The notes: generated from the letters alone by a model not told the origin. Positions 1 through 9,364 are shown, numbered from the stretch's first letter. The stretch is DNA of 64,000 bases from Arthrobacter echini (GCF_004803505.1 NZ_SSWH01000006.1:142150-206149), one strand, 5' to 3'. Numbers and translations are program-made.

Positions 1-381
1 TTCGAGCTCGATCCCGGGAATGGGCAGATCCGCGTCCCGGATCGCGCCTGTCGCGAAGATCACGGCATCGTAGAGGCGCCGGAAGTCGGTGAGCGTGAGG
101 TCCCGACCGTAGTTCACGTTGCCGAGAAAGCGGATGTCTCCCCGGTCCAGCACCTTGTGCAGCGCATTGACGATGCCCTTGATACGCGGGTGATCCGGGG
201 CAACGCCGTAGCGGATGAGCCCATAGGGTGCAGGGTGCTGGTCGAACAGATCGATGCTGACGGCGAAGTCGCCTCCCTGCACCTCGTTCGACTTCGTCAG
301 GATGTCGGCGGCGTACACTCCTGCCGGACCGGCACCGATGATCGCGACCCGCAGCGGTCGTCCCGCAGCTGAGCTAGTCAC
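1..381 (-). CDS. fprA: Ferredoxin/adrenodoxin-type NADP reductase, N-terminal part (runs off the window)
   Basis: Only the first 127 codons are in the window. Reading from GTG 381, the dinucleotide-binding motif IIGAGPAGVYAA begins at residue 14, and the segment APYGLIRYGVAPDHP follows, which is typical of adrenodoxin-reductase-like FprA enzymes. These FAD proteins pass electrons between NADPH and ferredoxin. The GTG start is chosen because AGAAGG lies eight bases upstream and the glycine-rich motif comes so soon after. The gene is divergent from the rarD-like gene. The C-terminal part, including the rest of the NADP domain, is outside the window. Family assignment is fairly sure; the physiological partner cannot be seen. 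Confidence 0.82.
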   Translation of the reverse strand, partial: MTSSAAGRPLRVAIIGAGPAGVYAADILTKSNEVQGGDFAVSIDLFDQHPAPYGLIRYGVAPDHPRIKGIVNALHKVLDRGDIRFLGNVNYGRDLTLTDFRRLYDAVIFATGAIRDADLPIPGIELE

Positions 382-566
382 TGAAATAGCCTTCTTCCCG
401 GTGAGACTGATCCCGATGGATTGGGTGCGCGGACCACGCGCACAATCCCCCAGTCTAAATGTTGCCCCTTGGCACTGACCACAACAGTGGCGGGGATCTC
501 CTTCCCCGAGTACGGGAATCCTGGGGTACGGGAATAAAGGCTGGACGGTGTGCGCTCACTCACTCC

Positions 567-1526
567 GTGAGTGGAACAGAGGCGAGGACCAGGCGCGCGC
601 CGAGGAGCGAGAATTCCCTGGGCATCATATTCGGGGTCAGCGCCTACGGTCTCTGGGGTCTGCTGCCCCTGTATTTCATCATCCTCGCCCCGGCAGGCCC
701 GGTGGAGATCGTCGCGAACCGCGTGCTGTGGTCCCTGCTCTTCTGTGCCCTCCTGCTCACCGTCACGAGCGCATGGCGCCCGGTGCTGGTGGTGCTGCGC
801 ACACCCCGGCTCCTGGCACCGCTGGCCGTCGCTGCGCTGCTCATCGCCGTCAACTGGCTGGTCTATACGTACGGAGTCACCTCGGGCCAGGCCATCGAAG
901 CCTCGCTGGGGTACTTCATCAATCCGCTCGTCTCGGTGCTGCTGGGTGTGGTGGTTCTTCGCGAGAGACTGCGTCCACTGCAGTGGACCGCCATCGGGAT
1001 GGGCGTGATCGCCGTGATCGTGCTCGCCGTCGGCTATGGGTCCGTTCCATGGATCGCCCTGGTACTCGCGTTCTCCTTCGGAACCTACGGCTTCGTCAAG
1101 AAGAAGGTGGGATCCCGGGTGAACGCCCTCTCGAGTCTGAGCATCGAAACCCTTGTCCTCACCCCGATCGCCGCAGCCGTGATGGTCTGGCTGGCCTCGA
1201 CCGGTAGCGCGACCCTGACGAGCGAGGGCACTGGCCATTTCTGGATCATGGCCGCATCCGGAGTGATCACGGCTGTCCCTCTGCTCTTCTTCGGGGCTGC
1301 CGCCCGACGACTGCCGCTGACCACGATCGGACTGCTCCAGTATCTCGCGCCCGTGCTCCAGTTCCTGCTTGCCCTGCTGGTACTGCACGAGCAGATGCCG
1401 CTGGAGAGGTGGGTAGGATTCGGTCTCGTCTGGGTCGGCCTGATCCTCCTGACCACCGACATGGTGTGGACGCTGCGGCGGCAACCGCGGCCGACCGGGA
1501 CATCCGCTCCGGTTGCCACAGCCTGA
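567..1526 (+). CDS. rarD: RarD-type EamA/DMT permease
   Basis: Inner-membrane transporter of the drug/metabolite superfamily. The protein starts close to a hydrophobic segment with the RarD-like sequence GVSAYGLWGLLPLYF and has about ten membrane helices in two EamA repeats. RarD proteins are usually near 300 residues; the GTG at 567 gives 319. An ATG at 459 is also in frame but adds 36 polar residues unlike the family, so 567 is preferred. The substrate of this family is mostly unknown (the name comes from chloramphenicol resistance). It is transcribed away from fprA, and the 185 bases between the two show no obvious operator. Confidence 0.82.
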   Translation: MSGTEARTRRAPRSENSLGIIFGVSAYGLWGLLPLYFIILAPAGPVEIVANRVLWSLLFCALLLTVTSAWRPVLVVLRTPRLLAPLAVAALLIAVNWLVYTYGVTSGQAIEASLGYFINPLVSVLLGVVVLRERLRPLQWTAIGMGVIAVIVLAVGYGSVPWIALVLAFSFGTYGFVKKKVGSRVNALSSLSIETLVLTPIAAAVMVWLASTGSATLTSEGTGHFWIMAASGVITAVPLLFFGAAARRLPLTTIGLLQYLAPVLQFLLALLVLHEQMPLERWVGFGLVWVGLILLTTDMVWTLRRQPRPTGTSAPVATA

Positions 1527-1556
1527 GCGTCCGCGGCGGGACGGTAGACACCTACC

Positions 1557-2399
1557 TCAGCGGGGCGTGCGCACCCAGTCCCGGGGAACGACGACCATGG
1601 GGACCGGCAGGGCACGCAGCATCTTGTTCGCCGTGGAGCCGAGGAAGATCTGGCGATTCTGGGCAAGACGACTCGAACCCACGATCACGAGTTCGCCCGG
1701 GTCCCAATCGATGTCGTCGATGGCCTCCTCGATCGTTCTGCCGTGAGCCACGGTGACCGACGCGTCGTAATTCTCGGGAAGTTGTCGGGCGGCGCGCTCG
1801 AGAACCGATTCGGCGTGCTGGTGCGCCTTGTTGATCGCCTCCCCGGAATCGGAGGACTCGTGCACATCGAGGGCAACGAGGGAGATGAACCGAAGCGGCA
1901 GACCACGGCGGGTGGCCGACTCCACGGAGACCTCGAGTACCCCCTCGGCGCCGGCCCTGGTCCCGACGGCGCAGGTCATGCGGGTGAAGGCCGAACGGTG
2001 GCGATAGCCGCGGGGTGCCAGTGCCACCGGAACCCGGGAACTGTGCAGCACCGCGTTCGCGACACTGCCCACCGTGAAGCGCCGCAACAAACCATTGCTC
2101 GAGGCCCCGATGACGATCAGGCCCGCATTGATGTCGTCAGCGAGCTCGACCAGCCCCTCGGCGAAGGAATCGGCGAGGCGTACGTGGATGCTGACCTCGA
2201 CGCCGTCGGGCACGTGCTCCTTCGCACGCTCCAGAGCCTCCCGCGCGCGGACGCCGCCCGGAGCGACACTGCCGTCCTGGGGCCAGTCGAGGACGGTCAC
2301 CAGGTCGATGCCGGCGGCCTGGGTGAGGGCCAGGGAGGTCGCCAGTTCCAGGGCATCCCTCCCGCGATCATTCTCGGTATAGCCAACGACATAGCGCAC
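1557..2399 (-). CDS. Tandem-domain universal stress protein
   Basis: 280 residues with two UspA folds. The nucleotide-binding signature is visible twice: GASSNG followed by GS in residues 98-112, and GSSRLAQ followed by GS in residues 241-255. This suggests an ATP-binding type of Usp that acts in the cytoplasm. The GTG start at 2399 has AGAGGA upstream. It lies 121 bases downstream of the amino acid permease on the same strand and is clearly homologous to the second stress protein at 4038-4931 (near-identical ends MRYxVGYT and MVVVPR), so the two look like an old duplication flanking the permease. The exact role is unknown. Confidence 0.85.
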   Translation of the reverse strand: MRYVVGYTENDRGRDALELATSLALTQAAGIDLVTVLDWPQDGSVAPGGVRAREALERAKEHVPDGVEVSIHVRLADSFAEGLVELADDINAGLIVIGASSNGLLRRFTVGSVANAVLHSSRVPVALAPRGYRHRSAFTRMTCAVGTRAGAEGVLEVSVESATRRGLPLRFISLVALDVHESSDSGEAINKAHQHAESVLERAARQLPENYDASVTVAHGRTIEEAIDDIDWDPGELVIVGSSRLAQNRQIFLGSTANKMLRALPVPMVVVPRDWVRTPR

Positions 2400-2520
2400 G
2401 GGGACGTCCTCTTCCTCGATCAGTTGCGGCGGCAGACACGCGACGAGCCGCGGAGTCGCTTCACTCTAACGCAGCAGCCCTCCGCTGCATCCTCGACCGC
2501 CGGGGCTTCCCGCGGGAGAG

Positions 2521-4041
2521 CTACTGCTTCGGCGCCATGCCCTTCGTGAGCACGTCCTGCCGGAAGAAGGCGGGGTTGATCCGCGCCCAGATCAGCATGA
2601 GTACCGCGCCGAGGAGGATCACGCCGATGCCGAGGATGAAGACCATCCCCACGCCGAACAACTCGGAGCCGGAACCGTAGGCCGGGTCCATGGAATCCAC
2701 GGCCGTCTTGAAGAACATGACGAGGAGGATCACACCTCCGAGCAGTGGTGCCAGGAACTTGAAGAGCAGGTTCCGCACGCTCGAGAAGGCCTGGGCACGG
2801 AAGTACCAGACGCAGGCGAGCGCCGTGATGCCGTAGTAGAAGCAGATCATCAGACCGAGCGCCGTGATGGTGTCCCAGAGTGCGTTCTCCGACACGAGGC
2901 GCGTGAAGACGTAGAAACCGGCGGCCGCGAGAGCGGCCGCAACCGTGGCGACGCTCGGCGACTTGAACTGGGGGCTGATCCGGCCGTACCCCCTGGGTAG
3001 CGCCGTGTAGTGCCCCATGGCCAGGAGGGTACGCGCCGGCGAGACGAAGGTCGACTGGAGGGAGGCCGCGGAGGAACTCAGGACCGCCATGGACATCAGG
3101 ATGGCGAAGGGACCCATCACCGGGCCCGCCAGCGCTGCGAAGATGCTCGCCTGGTTGTCCGGATTGCCCGTGCCGAGCTCGCCGTCGCCCACGCCTGCGT
3201 AGGAGAGGGTCGCGAGGGCCACCGTGAGGTAGATGACCACGATGACGATGACCGTCAGCGCTCCGGCGCGGCCGGGGGTCTTCTCGGGATTCGTGGTCTC
3301 CTCGTTCATGGTGAGGGTCACGTCCCAGCCCCAGTAGATGAAGATCGACAGGGAGACACCGGCGGCGAACGCGGAGAAGGAGCCGACGGCGAAGGGATTG
3401 AACCACTCGGCGCTGACGCGCGTGGCATCGAAGGCGGTGCCGTTCGCCACGTGGATGAAGGCTGCTACGGCGAACCACGCGAGCACGATGAGCTGGAAGG
3501 TGACCAGGACGTACTGGACGGTCTTGGTGGTCTCCATGCCGCGGTAGGAGACATAGCAGGCCAATGCGATGAACACGAGCGTCGTCGCGATGTTGAGCGG
3601 GAGATTCAGGGTGAGATCCGCGATCTCCGGATCTCCGAGGACCTGGGAGATCAGGAGATAGAAGAAGTCCACGGCGACGGCGGCGAGATTCGAGAGCACG
3701 ATGATCGTCGCGGCGATGAGACCCCAGCCACCCATCCAGCCGACCCAGGGCCCGAAAGCGCGCGTGGCCCAGGTGAAGGACGTCCCCGAGTCCGGCATGG
3801 AGTTGTTGAGCTCCCGGTACCCGAATGCCACGAGCAGCATGGGGATGAAGCCCACGAGGAAGATCGCGGGCAGCTGAACGCCCACCTCGGCCACGGTCGG
3901 CCCGAGGGCAGCGGTGAGCGTGTACGCCGGCGCCACGCAGGACACCCCGATCACGACAGCGCCGAGCAGCCCCACCTTCCCGGAGGCGAGACCCTTCCTG
4001 CTCAGACCGCCCTCGGTCTGCGTCGTCTCCTCGATGCTCAT
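2521..4041 (-). CDS. APC-family amino acid/polyamine permease
   Basis: 506-residue cytoplasmic-membrane transporter with about twelve helices. The first helix carries the APC-type segment GVSCVAPAY near residue 34, and the protein has the length and helix pattern of AA-permease_2 members. Start ATG 4041 has GGGAGGCG just upstream; the frame stays open further upstream but that stretch lies inside the stress-protein gene. Its ATG overlaps the TGA of that gene (ATGA), implying translational coupling. With putrescine oxidase two genes upstream in the same unit, putrescine or a related amine is the likely substrate. That is inference from context; an amino acid is equally possible from sequence alone. 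Confidence 0.82.
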   Translation of the reverse strand: MSIEETTQTEGGLSRKGLASGKVGLLGAVVIGVSCVAPAYTLTAALGPTVAEVGVQLPAIFLVGFIPMLLVAFGYRELNNSMPDSGTSFTWATRAFGPWVGWMGGWGLIAATIIVLSNLAAVAVDFFYLLISQVLGDPEIADLTLNLPLNIATTLVFIALACYVSYRGMETTKTVQYVLVTFQLIVLAWFAVAAFIHVANGTAFDATRVSAEWFNPFAVGSFSAFAAGVSLSIFIYWGWDVTLTMNEETTNPEKTPGRAGALTVIVIVVIYLTVALATLSYAGVGDGELGTGNPDNQASIFAALAGPVMGPFAILMSMAVLSSSAASLQSTFVSPARTLLAMGHYTALPRGYGRISPQFKSPSVATVAAALAAAGFYVFTRLVSENALWDTITALGLMICFYYGITALACVWYFRAQAFSSVRNLLFKFLAPLLGGVILLVMFFKTAVDSMDPAYGSGSELFGVGMVFILGIGVILLGAVLMLIWARINPAFFRQDVLTKGMAPKQ

Positions 4042-4931
4042 GCGTTCGCCTCCCTGGCTGTGGTTCCCTCGCCGGATGTCGGCCCAGGGGCGGAGTAGGT
4101 GCGCGGGACCACGACCATGGGAACGGTCAGCGTGCGCAGGATCTTGTTGGCGGTGGAGCCGAGGAAGATGCGCAGGTGCTGCGCCAGACGGCTGGAGCCC
4201 ACCAGCAGGATCTCGCCCTCGTCCCACTCCAGGGCGTCGATGGCATCCTCGACGGAGGCGCCGTGTGCTGTCTCCACGCTGACGCGCCCCTGGTCCGCGA
4301 GCGCCGACGCCGCCTCCCGGAGCCGGCGATTCGCGGCATCCTCGGCTCCGTCCGGATCCGACTGACCGGCGTCGAGCGGCACGAGGGACACCAGGCGGAG
4401 CGGCAGTCCGCGACGGCGGGCGGAGGAGACGGCGACGGCCACGACGTCCTCGGCTCCCGCCCGGCGTCCGACGGCGCAGGTCAGTCGCGTCACCGGATCC
4501 GTGCGACTGTAGCCCTTGGGCGCGAGCGCCACGGGCACGGGCGCCGCGTGGAGCAGGCCACGTGCCACGTTGCCGACGCTGAAGGGCGCCGCCAGTCCCC
4601 GCGAGCTGGCTCCGATGACGATCAGGGTGACGTCCGGATCACCGGCCGCGGTGATCAGACCTTCCGCGTTCGAGTCCGCCCGGACGACGACACCGCGGGC
4701 GGGCACGTCCTCGGGTACGAGGGCCAGGCCCTCCTCCATCCACTCCTTCAGCTGATCGGACAGCATGCCGTCGTAGTTCCTGGCGGGAGGATAGGCCCCC
4801 GCGTACAGCGAGTGTTCCGGGGTGACCAGCACGAGGTCGAGGCTCGCGTCCTGGCTGCGGGCGAGGGCGACGGCGAGGCGGACGGCGTCGTGCCCGCGCC
4901 CGTCCGCGGTGTAGCCGACGATGTAGCGCAT
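4038..4931 (-). CDS. Tandem-domain universal stress protein in putrescine unit
   Basis: 297 residues, two UspA domains, each with the GASS/GSS...GS nucleotide-binding signature. ATG 4931 lies two bases after the stop of the amine oxidase, and AGGGAAAGG inside that gene serves as ribosome binding site. Its own stop overlaps the start of the permease. Being squeezed between oxidase and permease with coupled starts suggests the three are made together, perhaps because amine oxidation releases hydrogen peroxide and aldehyde. The link to oxidative stress is inference. The paralogue lies downstream at 1557-2399. Confidence 0.85.
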   Translation of the reverse strand: MRYIVGYTADGRGHDAVRLAVALARSQDASLDLVLVTPEHSLYAGAYPPARNYDGMLSDQLKEWMEEGLALVPEDVPARGVVVRADSNAEGLITAAGDPDVTLIVIGASSRGLAAPFSVGNVARGLLHAAPVPVALAPKGYSRTDPVTRLTCAVGRRAGAEDVVAVAVSSARRRGLPLRLVSLVPLDAGQSDPDGAEDAANRRLREAASALADQGRVSVETAHGASVEDAIDALEWDEGEILLVGSSRLAQHLRIFLGSTANKILRTLTVPMVVVPRTYSAPGPTSGEGTTAREANA

Positions 4932-4933
4932 GC

Positions 4934-6346
4934 TCAGTTGCCTTTCCCTGGTGCGGCGGACTGCAGACCCTCGGCCAGCGCCTCGTGAAGGGCCGCCGCG
5001 GTGCGCTTGCCCATCCGGATGGCGCCGTCCACGTGCTGGTAGCCCTCGGCTGCGATGTCGGAGCACGACCAGAAGATCGGGCCGACCGGTGTGCGCTGGT
5101 CGCGTCCGTAGCGGTGCAGTCCGCCGAGGTCGTAGCTCGCCGCGTAGGCACCACGCGTCCATTCCTCGGAGGCCCAGTCCGACTCGTAGTACACCTCCGG
5201 TTCGAGCGCCTGCGGGCCGAGGAATTCTGCGATCGACGCCAGGATGGTCTCGCGCCGCTCGTGCGCGGGGAGTTCGAACATCGCATCGGCCTTCTCGTCG
5301 GAGACGAATCCCACGAGGGTCCCGCGCGGGTCCTCGTGGTTCGAGTTGTCGTAGATCTCCTGGACGATCGACTCCGCGCTGAAGCCGGTCCCCGAGAGTC
5401 CGTCCTCGCGCCAGAACGGGGTGGCGTAGACCGCATGGACCTTGATGACGAGGCCGAGCGACTGATGCTGATGCATCTGGTGCTGGCGACGCGGCAGGGG
5501 CGGTACGTAGCTGATGCGTGAGTACAGGTTCGGCGGCACGGCCACGATCGCATAGCGCGCCCGGACCGTCGTCGTGTCCGAGACGACGATGACACCATCA
5601 CCACCGTCACCGCCGTCCGGTCCGTTCCAGCGCAGGGTGCGTACCGGGCTCGAGAGGATCACGTCCTCACCGAGGTCGGCGGCCATGCGCTCGGAGACGG
5701 ACTGCATTCCACCGACCACGCGCTTGTCGAGGATGAAGTCCTCGTCGACGAGATTCGAGAAGGAGCCCGCCGTCGCCGCCATGAGGACGGCCTGCAGCGC
5801 CGAGAAGGCGTGGGCCGGCTTGGTGAGCATGCCACCGGCGATGAACAGCCCGATGTTGTTGCATGCTTCCTCGTCGTCGGACTGCTGCCGCAGCCAGTGG
5901 TGGAAGGAGACGGTGTCGAGCGCGCGAGCATCGGGGTGGTTCCAGGGAGCCTCGGGGCCTGCCTCGCCGACGAGTCGATCCAGCAGCGCGGTGAGCCGCT
6001 CCATCTCCTGGCGGGTGTGCTCGCCGACCGGGAACATCTCTCCCGTGTAGCGCACGGGCTTGCCGTCGGGTCCGATGTAGACGGAGTCACCCTCCCGATA
6101 GCGGGAGAAAGTGTCCAGGCCCAGTTCGTCGAGGAGGTCGATGAGCGCGGTCTGGTCCGGGGACACCCACTGCCCGCCGACCTCGAGGACCGCACCCTCG
6201 ACCACATCCGTATGAGTGCGCCCACCCACGCGGTCCCTGGCTTCGAGGACGGCCACGGAGTGTCCGGCCTTCTTGAGTTCACGTGCGGCGGTCAGGCCGG
6301 ACGGTCCTGCCCCGATGATGACGACGTCGCGCTCGATGTGTTCCAT
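4934..6346 (-). CDS. puo: Flavin-containing amine oxidase, probably putrescine oxidase
   Basis: 470-residue FAD enzyme that would oxidise a primary amine to an aldehyde with release of ammonia and hydrogen peroxide. The FAD motif VVIIGAGPSGLTAA begins at residue 8, followed by EARDRVGGRTHT and WVSPDQ, all typical of the monoamine oxidase group. The C-terminal FAD segment includes FWSCSDIAAEGYQHVDGAI. Length and motifs fit actinobacterial putrescine oxidases (Kocuria, Rhodococcus type). ATG 6346 follows GGGAGGATC. It is the first gene of a unit with a stress protein and a permease and is divergent from a TetR regulator, with an inverted repeat between them. Substrate is inferred from similarity and context. 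Confidence 0.8.
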   Translation of the reverse strand: MEHIERDVVIIGAGPSGLTAARELKKAGHSVAVLEARDRVGGRTHTDVVEGAVLEVGGQWVSPDQTALIDLLDELGLDTFSRYREGDSVYIGPDGKPVRYTGEMFPVGEHTRQEMERLTALLDRLVGEAGPEAPWNHPDARALDTVSFHHWLRQQSDDEEACNNIGLFIAGGMLTKPAHAFSALQAVLMAATAGSFSNLVDEDFILDKRVVGGMQSVSERMAADLGEDVILSSPVRTLRWNGPDGGDGGDGVIVVSDTTTVRARYAIVAVPPNLYSRISYVPPLPRRQHQMHQHQSLGLVIKVHAVYATPFWREDGLSGTGFSAESIVQEIYDNSNHEDPRGTLVGFVSDEKADAMFELPAHERRETILASIAEFLGPQALEPEVYYESDWASEEWTRGAYAASYDLGGLHRYGRDQRTPVGPIFWSCSDIAAEGYQHVDGAIRMGKRTAAALHEALAEGLQSAAPGKGN

Positions 6347-6379
6347 GTGATCCTCCCGCCCGCATGACGCGGGACACAA

Positions 6380-6396
6380 AATGAATGACGTTCATT
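6380..6396. promoter_or_regulatory. Inverted repeat between puo and tetR, likely TetR operator
   Basis: AATGAA (6380-6385) and TTCATT (6391-6396) form an inverted repeat with a 5-base spacer. It lies 34 bases before the amine oxidase start and 82 bases before the TetR-type start, in an A/T-rich patch unlike its surroundings. A TACTAT box for the rightward gene follows at 6406-6411. Position and symmetry suit a TetR dimer controlling both directions. Confidence 0.55.
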
Positions 6397-6477
6397 ATTT
6401 TCGCCTACTATAGCCGTGGGTCCTTCCTGAGGGAAGAGCTGACCCGCTCGATCCGACACGACACCGGGGGCCCATCG

Positions 6478-7215
6478 ATGGACGCAGTATCGCAGGCGCC
6501 GCGCCGCGCGGGACGCCCGCCACGGAGCGTTCTCTCGCGAGCGAGCATCACCGCGGCCGCCGTGGACCTGATCGGGACCGAGGGATACGAGGGACTGACG
6601 ATGTCCGCCCTGGCCCGCCGCCTCCGGGTTGCCCCTTCCGCGCTGTACAACCACGCAGCCTCGAAGCGGGAGGTACTCACCTGGGTCCAGGACCATGTCA
6701 TGACGATGGTCGACTTCAGCGCCTTCAGGCAGGGACCGTGGGACGACGCCGTCAGGAGCTGGGCCCGGTCCTATCGCGAGGTGCTGGCGCAGCACGGACC
6801 CCTCGTCCCGGTGATCGCCGTCATGCCCGTCACCGACGCCACGGAGACGCTGCTCATGTACGAGGAGGTCACCCGCGGTTTCCTCGACGCGGGCTGGCCC
6901 GAGCACCGGGTCGTGCCGACGATCGTCGCCCTCGAGTCCTTCATCTTCGGGTCCGCCCTCGACGTCGCCGCGCCGAACGACATCTTCGACTCGGGTGCCC
7001 TCGGCCCCCGGTTCCCCCTCTTCACCTCCGCCGTCCGGTCAGCCCGCGGCTCGGACGGCGGAGGCGAAGCCGGTGGAGCGGCAGACATCGCCTTCCACGC
7101 AGGGCTCGAGGCCATCCTCGCTGGTCTCCGCGAACAACTCGCCGGGTATGGCGACCATGGCGCACCAGATCAGGGCACCGCCGACCGGCTTTACCGCCCT
7201 CTGGGGAAATGTTAA
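6478..7215 (+). CDS. TetR-family transcriptional regulator
   Basis: 245 residues from ATG 6478 (an upstream ATG at 6385 lies inside the operator-like repeat and adds 31 atypical residues). The N-terminal helix-turn-helix spans about residues 18-65, with ITAAAVDLIGTEGYEGLTM and the recognition segment VAPSALYNHAASK. The rest is a ligand-binding domain with little conserved sequence. It is divergent from putrescine oxidase, so it most likely represses the oxidase-permease unit and itself, released by an amine or aldehyde. The effector cannot be read from sequence. Confidence 0.85.
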   Translation: MDAVSQAPRRAGRPPRSVLSRASITAAAVDLIGTEGYEGLTMSALARRLRVAPSALYNHAASKREVLTWVQDHVMTMVDFSAFRQGPWDDAVRSWARSYREVLAQHGPLVPVIAVMPVTDATETLLMYEEVTRGFLDAGWPEHRVVPTIVALESFIFGSALDVAAPNDIFDSGALGPRFPLFTSAVRSARGSDGGGEAGGAADIAFHAGLEAILAGLREQLAGYGDHGAPDQGTADRLYRPLGKC

Positions 7216-7269
7216 GATTGGGTCACGGTCAAGTAGCGGCCGGGCACTTCCGATGCTGTGAGGTTTGCA

Positions 7270-7866
7270 ATGTCCGCTAGCGCTCGCTCGCCGGTTCTCG
7301 GCTCCACGCTCCATGACGACGGAAAGTCGGCTTCGTGGATGAATCCTGATGAGGCGGATCTCGTTCCGCGCGATACACCGGTCCGTCGCGAGCCGGCCCC
7401 ATCGGTCCCGTACGATCTCTCCTCCGCAACGGTCCGGGAGCTCCGCGCCCTGAGCAACCAGCTGTACCGGATTCTCGACACCGACAATGCGCCCTTCGGC
7501 ACGCGGGAGCACTACGAAGCGGTGGTCGAGGCCCTCTCCGAGCGGGAGTCACCCGCCGCGAAACGCGACGAGGCCGAAAGGGTACGGGAGAAATTCCGTG
7601 ACAACTCAGTGACATCACGGTTCGAGCTCTTCCACGACGGCGTGCTGGTCGGCTACGTGAAGTACGACCTCCGGGCAGGGCGTCTCCACCTGCTCGAGAC
7701 CGTGGTGGCCACCGAGTACCAGCATCAGGGCCTGGAAGGTGTCCTGGTACGGGAAGCACTGCTCAACGCCCATCGCCGGCGCCTCGTACCTGTTCCCTAC
7801 TGCAGGCACGCCCAGGTATTCCTGACCGAGAACCCTCAGTTCCGGGCACTGATCCCGCTGGGTTGA
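7270..7866 (+). CDS. GNAT-type N-acetyltransferase-like protein (COG2388 type)
   Basis: 198 residues. The C-terminal 90 residues match the small YjdJ/GCN5-related group: ELFHDGVLVGYVKYDLR, then VVATEYQHQGLEGVLVREAL, VPVPYCRHAQVFLTENP and a final hydrophobic tail. In this group the acetyl-CoA loop is the QHQGLEGVLV region. The N-terminal ~90 residues are polar and unrecognised. ATG 7270 is preferred over GTG 7258 because GAGG sits at the right distance before it. The gene ends facing gabT across a strong hairpin. The acceptor substrate is unknown. Confidence 0.7.
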   Translation: MSASARSPVLGSTLHDDGKSASWMNPDEADLVPRDTPVRREPAPSVPYDLSSATVRELRALSNQLYRILDTDNAPFGTREHYEAVVEALSERESPAAKRDEAERVREKFRDNSVTSRFELFHDGVLVGYVKYDLRAGRLHLLETVVATEYQHQGLEGVLVREALLNAHRRRLVPVPYCRHAQVFLTENPQFRALIPLG

Positions 7867-7924
7867 GAGGTCAGCGGGAGCAGGGCAGCTGATCGCACTG
7901 CACCGGGAAACCCGCGCCGGATAA

Positions 7925-7961
7925 CACGAAGACCCCGCAGCCGGGCTGCGGGGTCTTCGTG
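7925..7961. terminator. Bidirectional intrinsic terminator between GNAT gene and gabT
   Basis: A perfect 16-bp stem, CACGAAGACCCCGCAG (7925-7940) with its complement (7946-7961) and a 5-base loop, lies in the 112-base gap between convergent genes. It can serve both directions, although no long T-run follows. Confidence 0.8.
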
Positions 7962-7978
7962 CGGGCGGCTTCCCGCAC

Positions 7979-9364
7979 TCAGCCGTTCTGCGCAGCTCGA
8001 ATGGCGCTCTCCAGCACGTCGAGCCCGTCGGTGAGCAGGTCGTCGGAGATGACGAGTGGCGGCAGCAGGCGGATCACGTTGCCGTACGTTCCACACGTCA
8101 GGATGATCACACCCTGGCGCAGGCATTCCGCCGTGATCGCCTTCGTGGCCTCCGCATTGGGTGCCTTGCTGCCCGGTTGCACGAGTTCGATCGCCAGCAT
8201 GGCCCCGCGGCCCCGGACCTCACCGATGATGCCGTGCTCTCCCAGCTCGGCCTGCAGCTCCGACAGTCGTGCGGTCACCAGAGCCTCGATGTTCCTCGCC
8301 CGGCCCACGAGATCCTGGTCCTTCATGGTCCTGATGGCTCCCAGCGCGGCGGCACAGGCGACGGGGTTACCTCCGTAGGTCCCGCCGAGGCCACCTGCGT
8401 GGACCGAGTCGAGCAGATCCGCCCGCCCGGTGATCGCCGAGAGCGGCAAACCACCGGCAATACCCTTGGCCATCGTGATGATGTCGGGCACCACGCCCTC
8501 ATGGTCCACCGCGAACCACTCACCGGTGCGGCAGAACCCGGACTGCACCTCGTCGGCGATGAACACCACGCCGTTGGTCTTCGCCCATGCGGCGAGGGCC
8601 GGGAGGAAACCGGGCGCCGGCACGATGAACCCGCCCTCCCCCTGCATCGGTTCGATGATGATCGCGGCCACCGTCTCGGCCCCGATCTGCTTCTCGATCA
8701 TCGTGATGGCGCGCTGCGCCGCTTCGGCACCCGTGATGTCCGGATTCTCCTCGCGGAAGGGGTAGCTCATGGGTACCCGGTAGATCTCGGGAGCGAACGG
8801 GCCGAAGTTCGTCTTGTACGGCATGGACTTGGCGGTGAGCGCCATGGTGAGGTTGGTGCGCCCGTGATAGGCGTGATCGAAGGCGACGACGGCGTTGCGC
8901 CCGGTGGCCAGGCGTGCCACCTTCACCGCGTTCTCCACGGCTTCGGCTCCCGAGTTGAACAGGACGGTCCGCTTGTCGAAGTCTCCCGGTGTCAGTTCGG
9001 CCAGCTGCTCGGCGACAGCGATGTACCCCTCGTAGGGCGTCACCATGAAGCAGGTGTGCGTGAAATGCTCCACCTGCTCCCTGACGGCGTCGACGACCGC
9101 CGGATCCGAGGCGCCCACGCTGGTCACGGCGATACCGGCACCGAGGTCGATGAACGAGTTGCCGTCGACATCCCTGACGATGCCGCCGTCGGCGTCCGCG
9201 GCGTAGACGGGAACGCCCGAGACGGCGCCCTTGGCGACCGACTGCGCCCGGCGTGCCGCCAGAGCGACGGACTTCGGGCCGGGGAAGTCGCCGATGATGC
9301 TGCGCTTCTGCTCGAGTCTGTGACCCGACGTGGTGGCCTCCGGGGTGGTTGCGTAGGTGGTCAT
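7979..9364 (-). CDS. gabT: 4-aminobutyrate--2-oxoglutarate transaminase
   Basis: 461-residue class III aminotransferase moving the amino group of GABA to 2-oxoglutarate, giving succinate semialdehyde and glutamate. Visible landmarks are NSGAEAVENAVKVAR (residues 137-151), DEVQSGF with the cofactor aspartate at 271, and the pyridoxal-phosphate lysine 300 in TMAKGIAGGLPLSA. Length is normal for GabT. ATG 9364 has GAAAGGAA upstream. It is divergent from a PucR-type activator and only 1.5 kb from the putrescine unit, consistent with putrescine breakdown through GABA. No semialdehyde dehydrogenase gene is present in the window. Confidence 0.92.
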   Translation of the reverse strand: MTTYATTPEATTSGHRLEQKRSIIGDFPGPKSVALAARRAQSVAKGAVSGVPVYAADADGGIVRDVDGNSFIDLGAGIAVTSVGASDPAVVDAVREQVEHFTHTCFMVTPYEGYIAVAEQLAELTPGDFDKRTVLFNSGAEAVENAVKVARLATGRNAVVAFDHAYHGRTNLTMALTAKSMPYKTNFGPFAPEIYRVPMSYPFREENPDITGAEAAQRAITMIEKQIGAETVAAIIIEPMQGEGGFIVPAPGFLPALAAWAKTNGVVFIADEVQSGFCRTGEWFAVDHEGVVPDIITMAKGIAGGLPLSAITGRADLLDSVHAGGLGGTYGGNPVACAAALGAIRTMKDQDLVGRARNIEALVTARLSELQAELGEHGIIGEVRGRGAMLAIELVQPGSKAPNAEATKAITAECLRQGVIILTCGTYGNVIRLLPPLVISDDLLTDGLDVLESAIRAAQNG

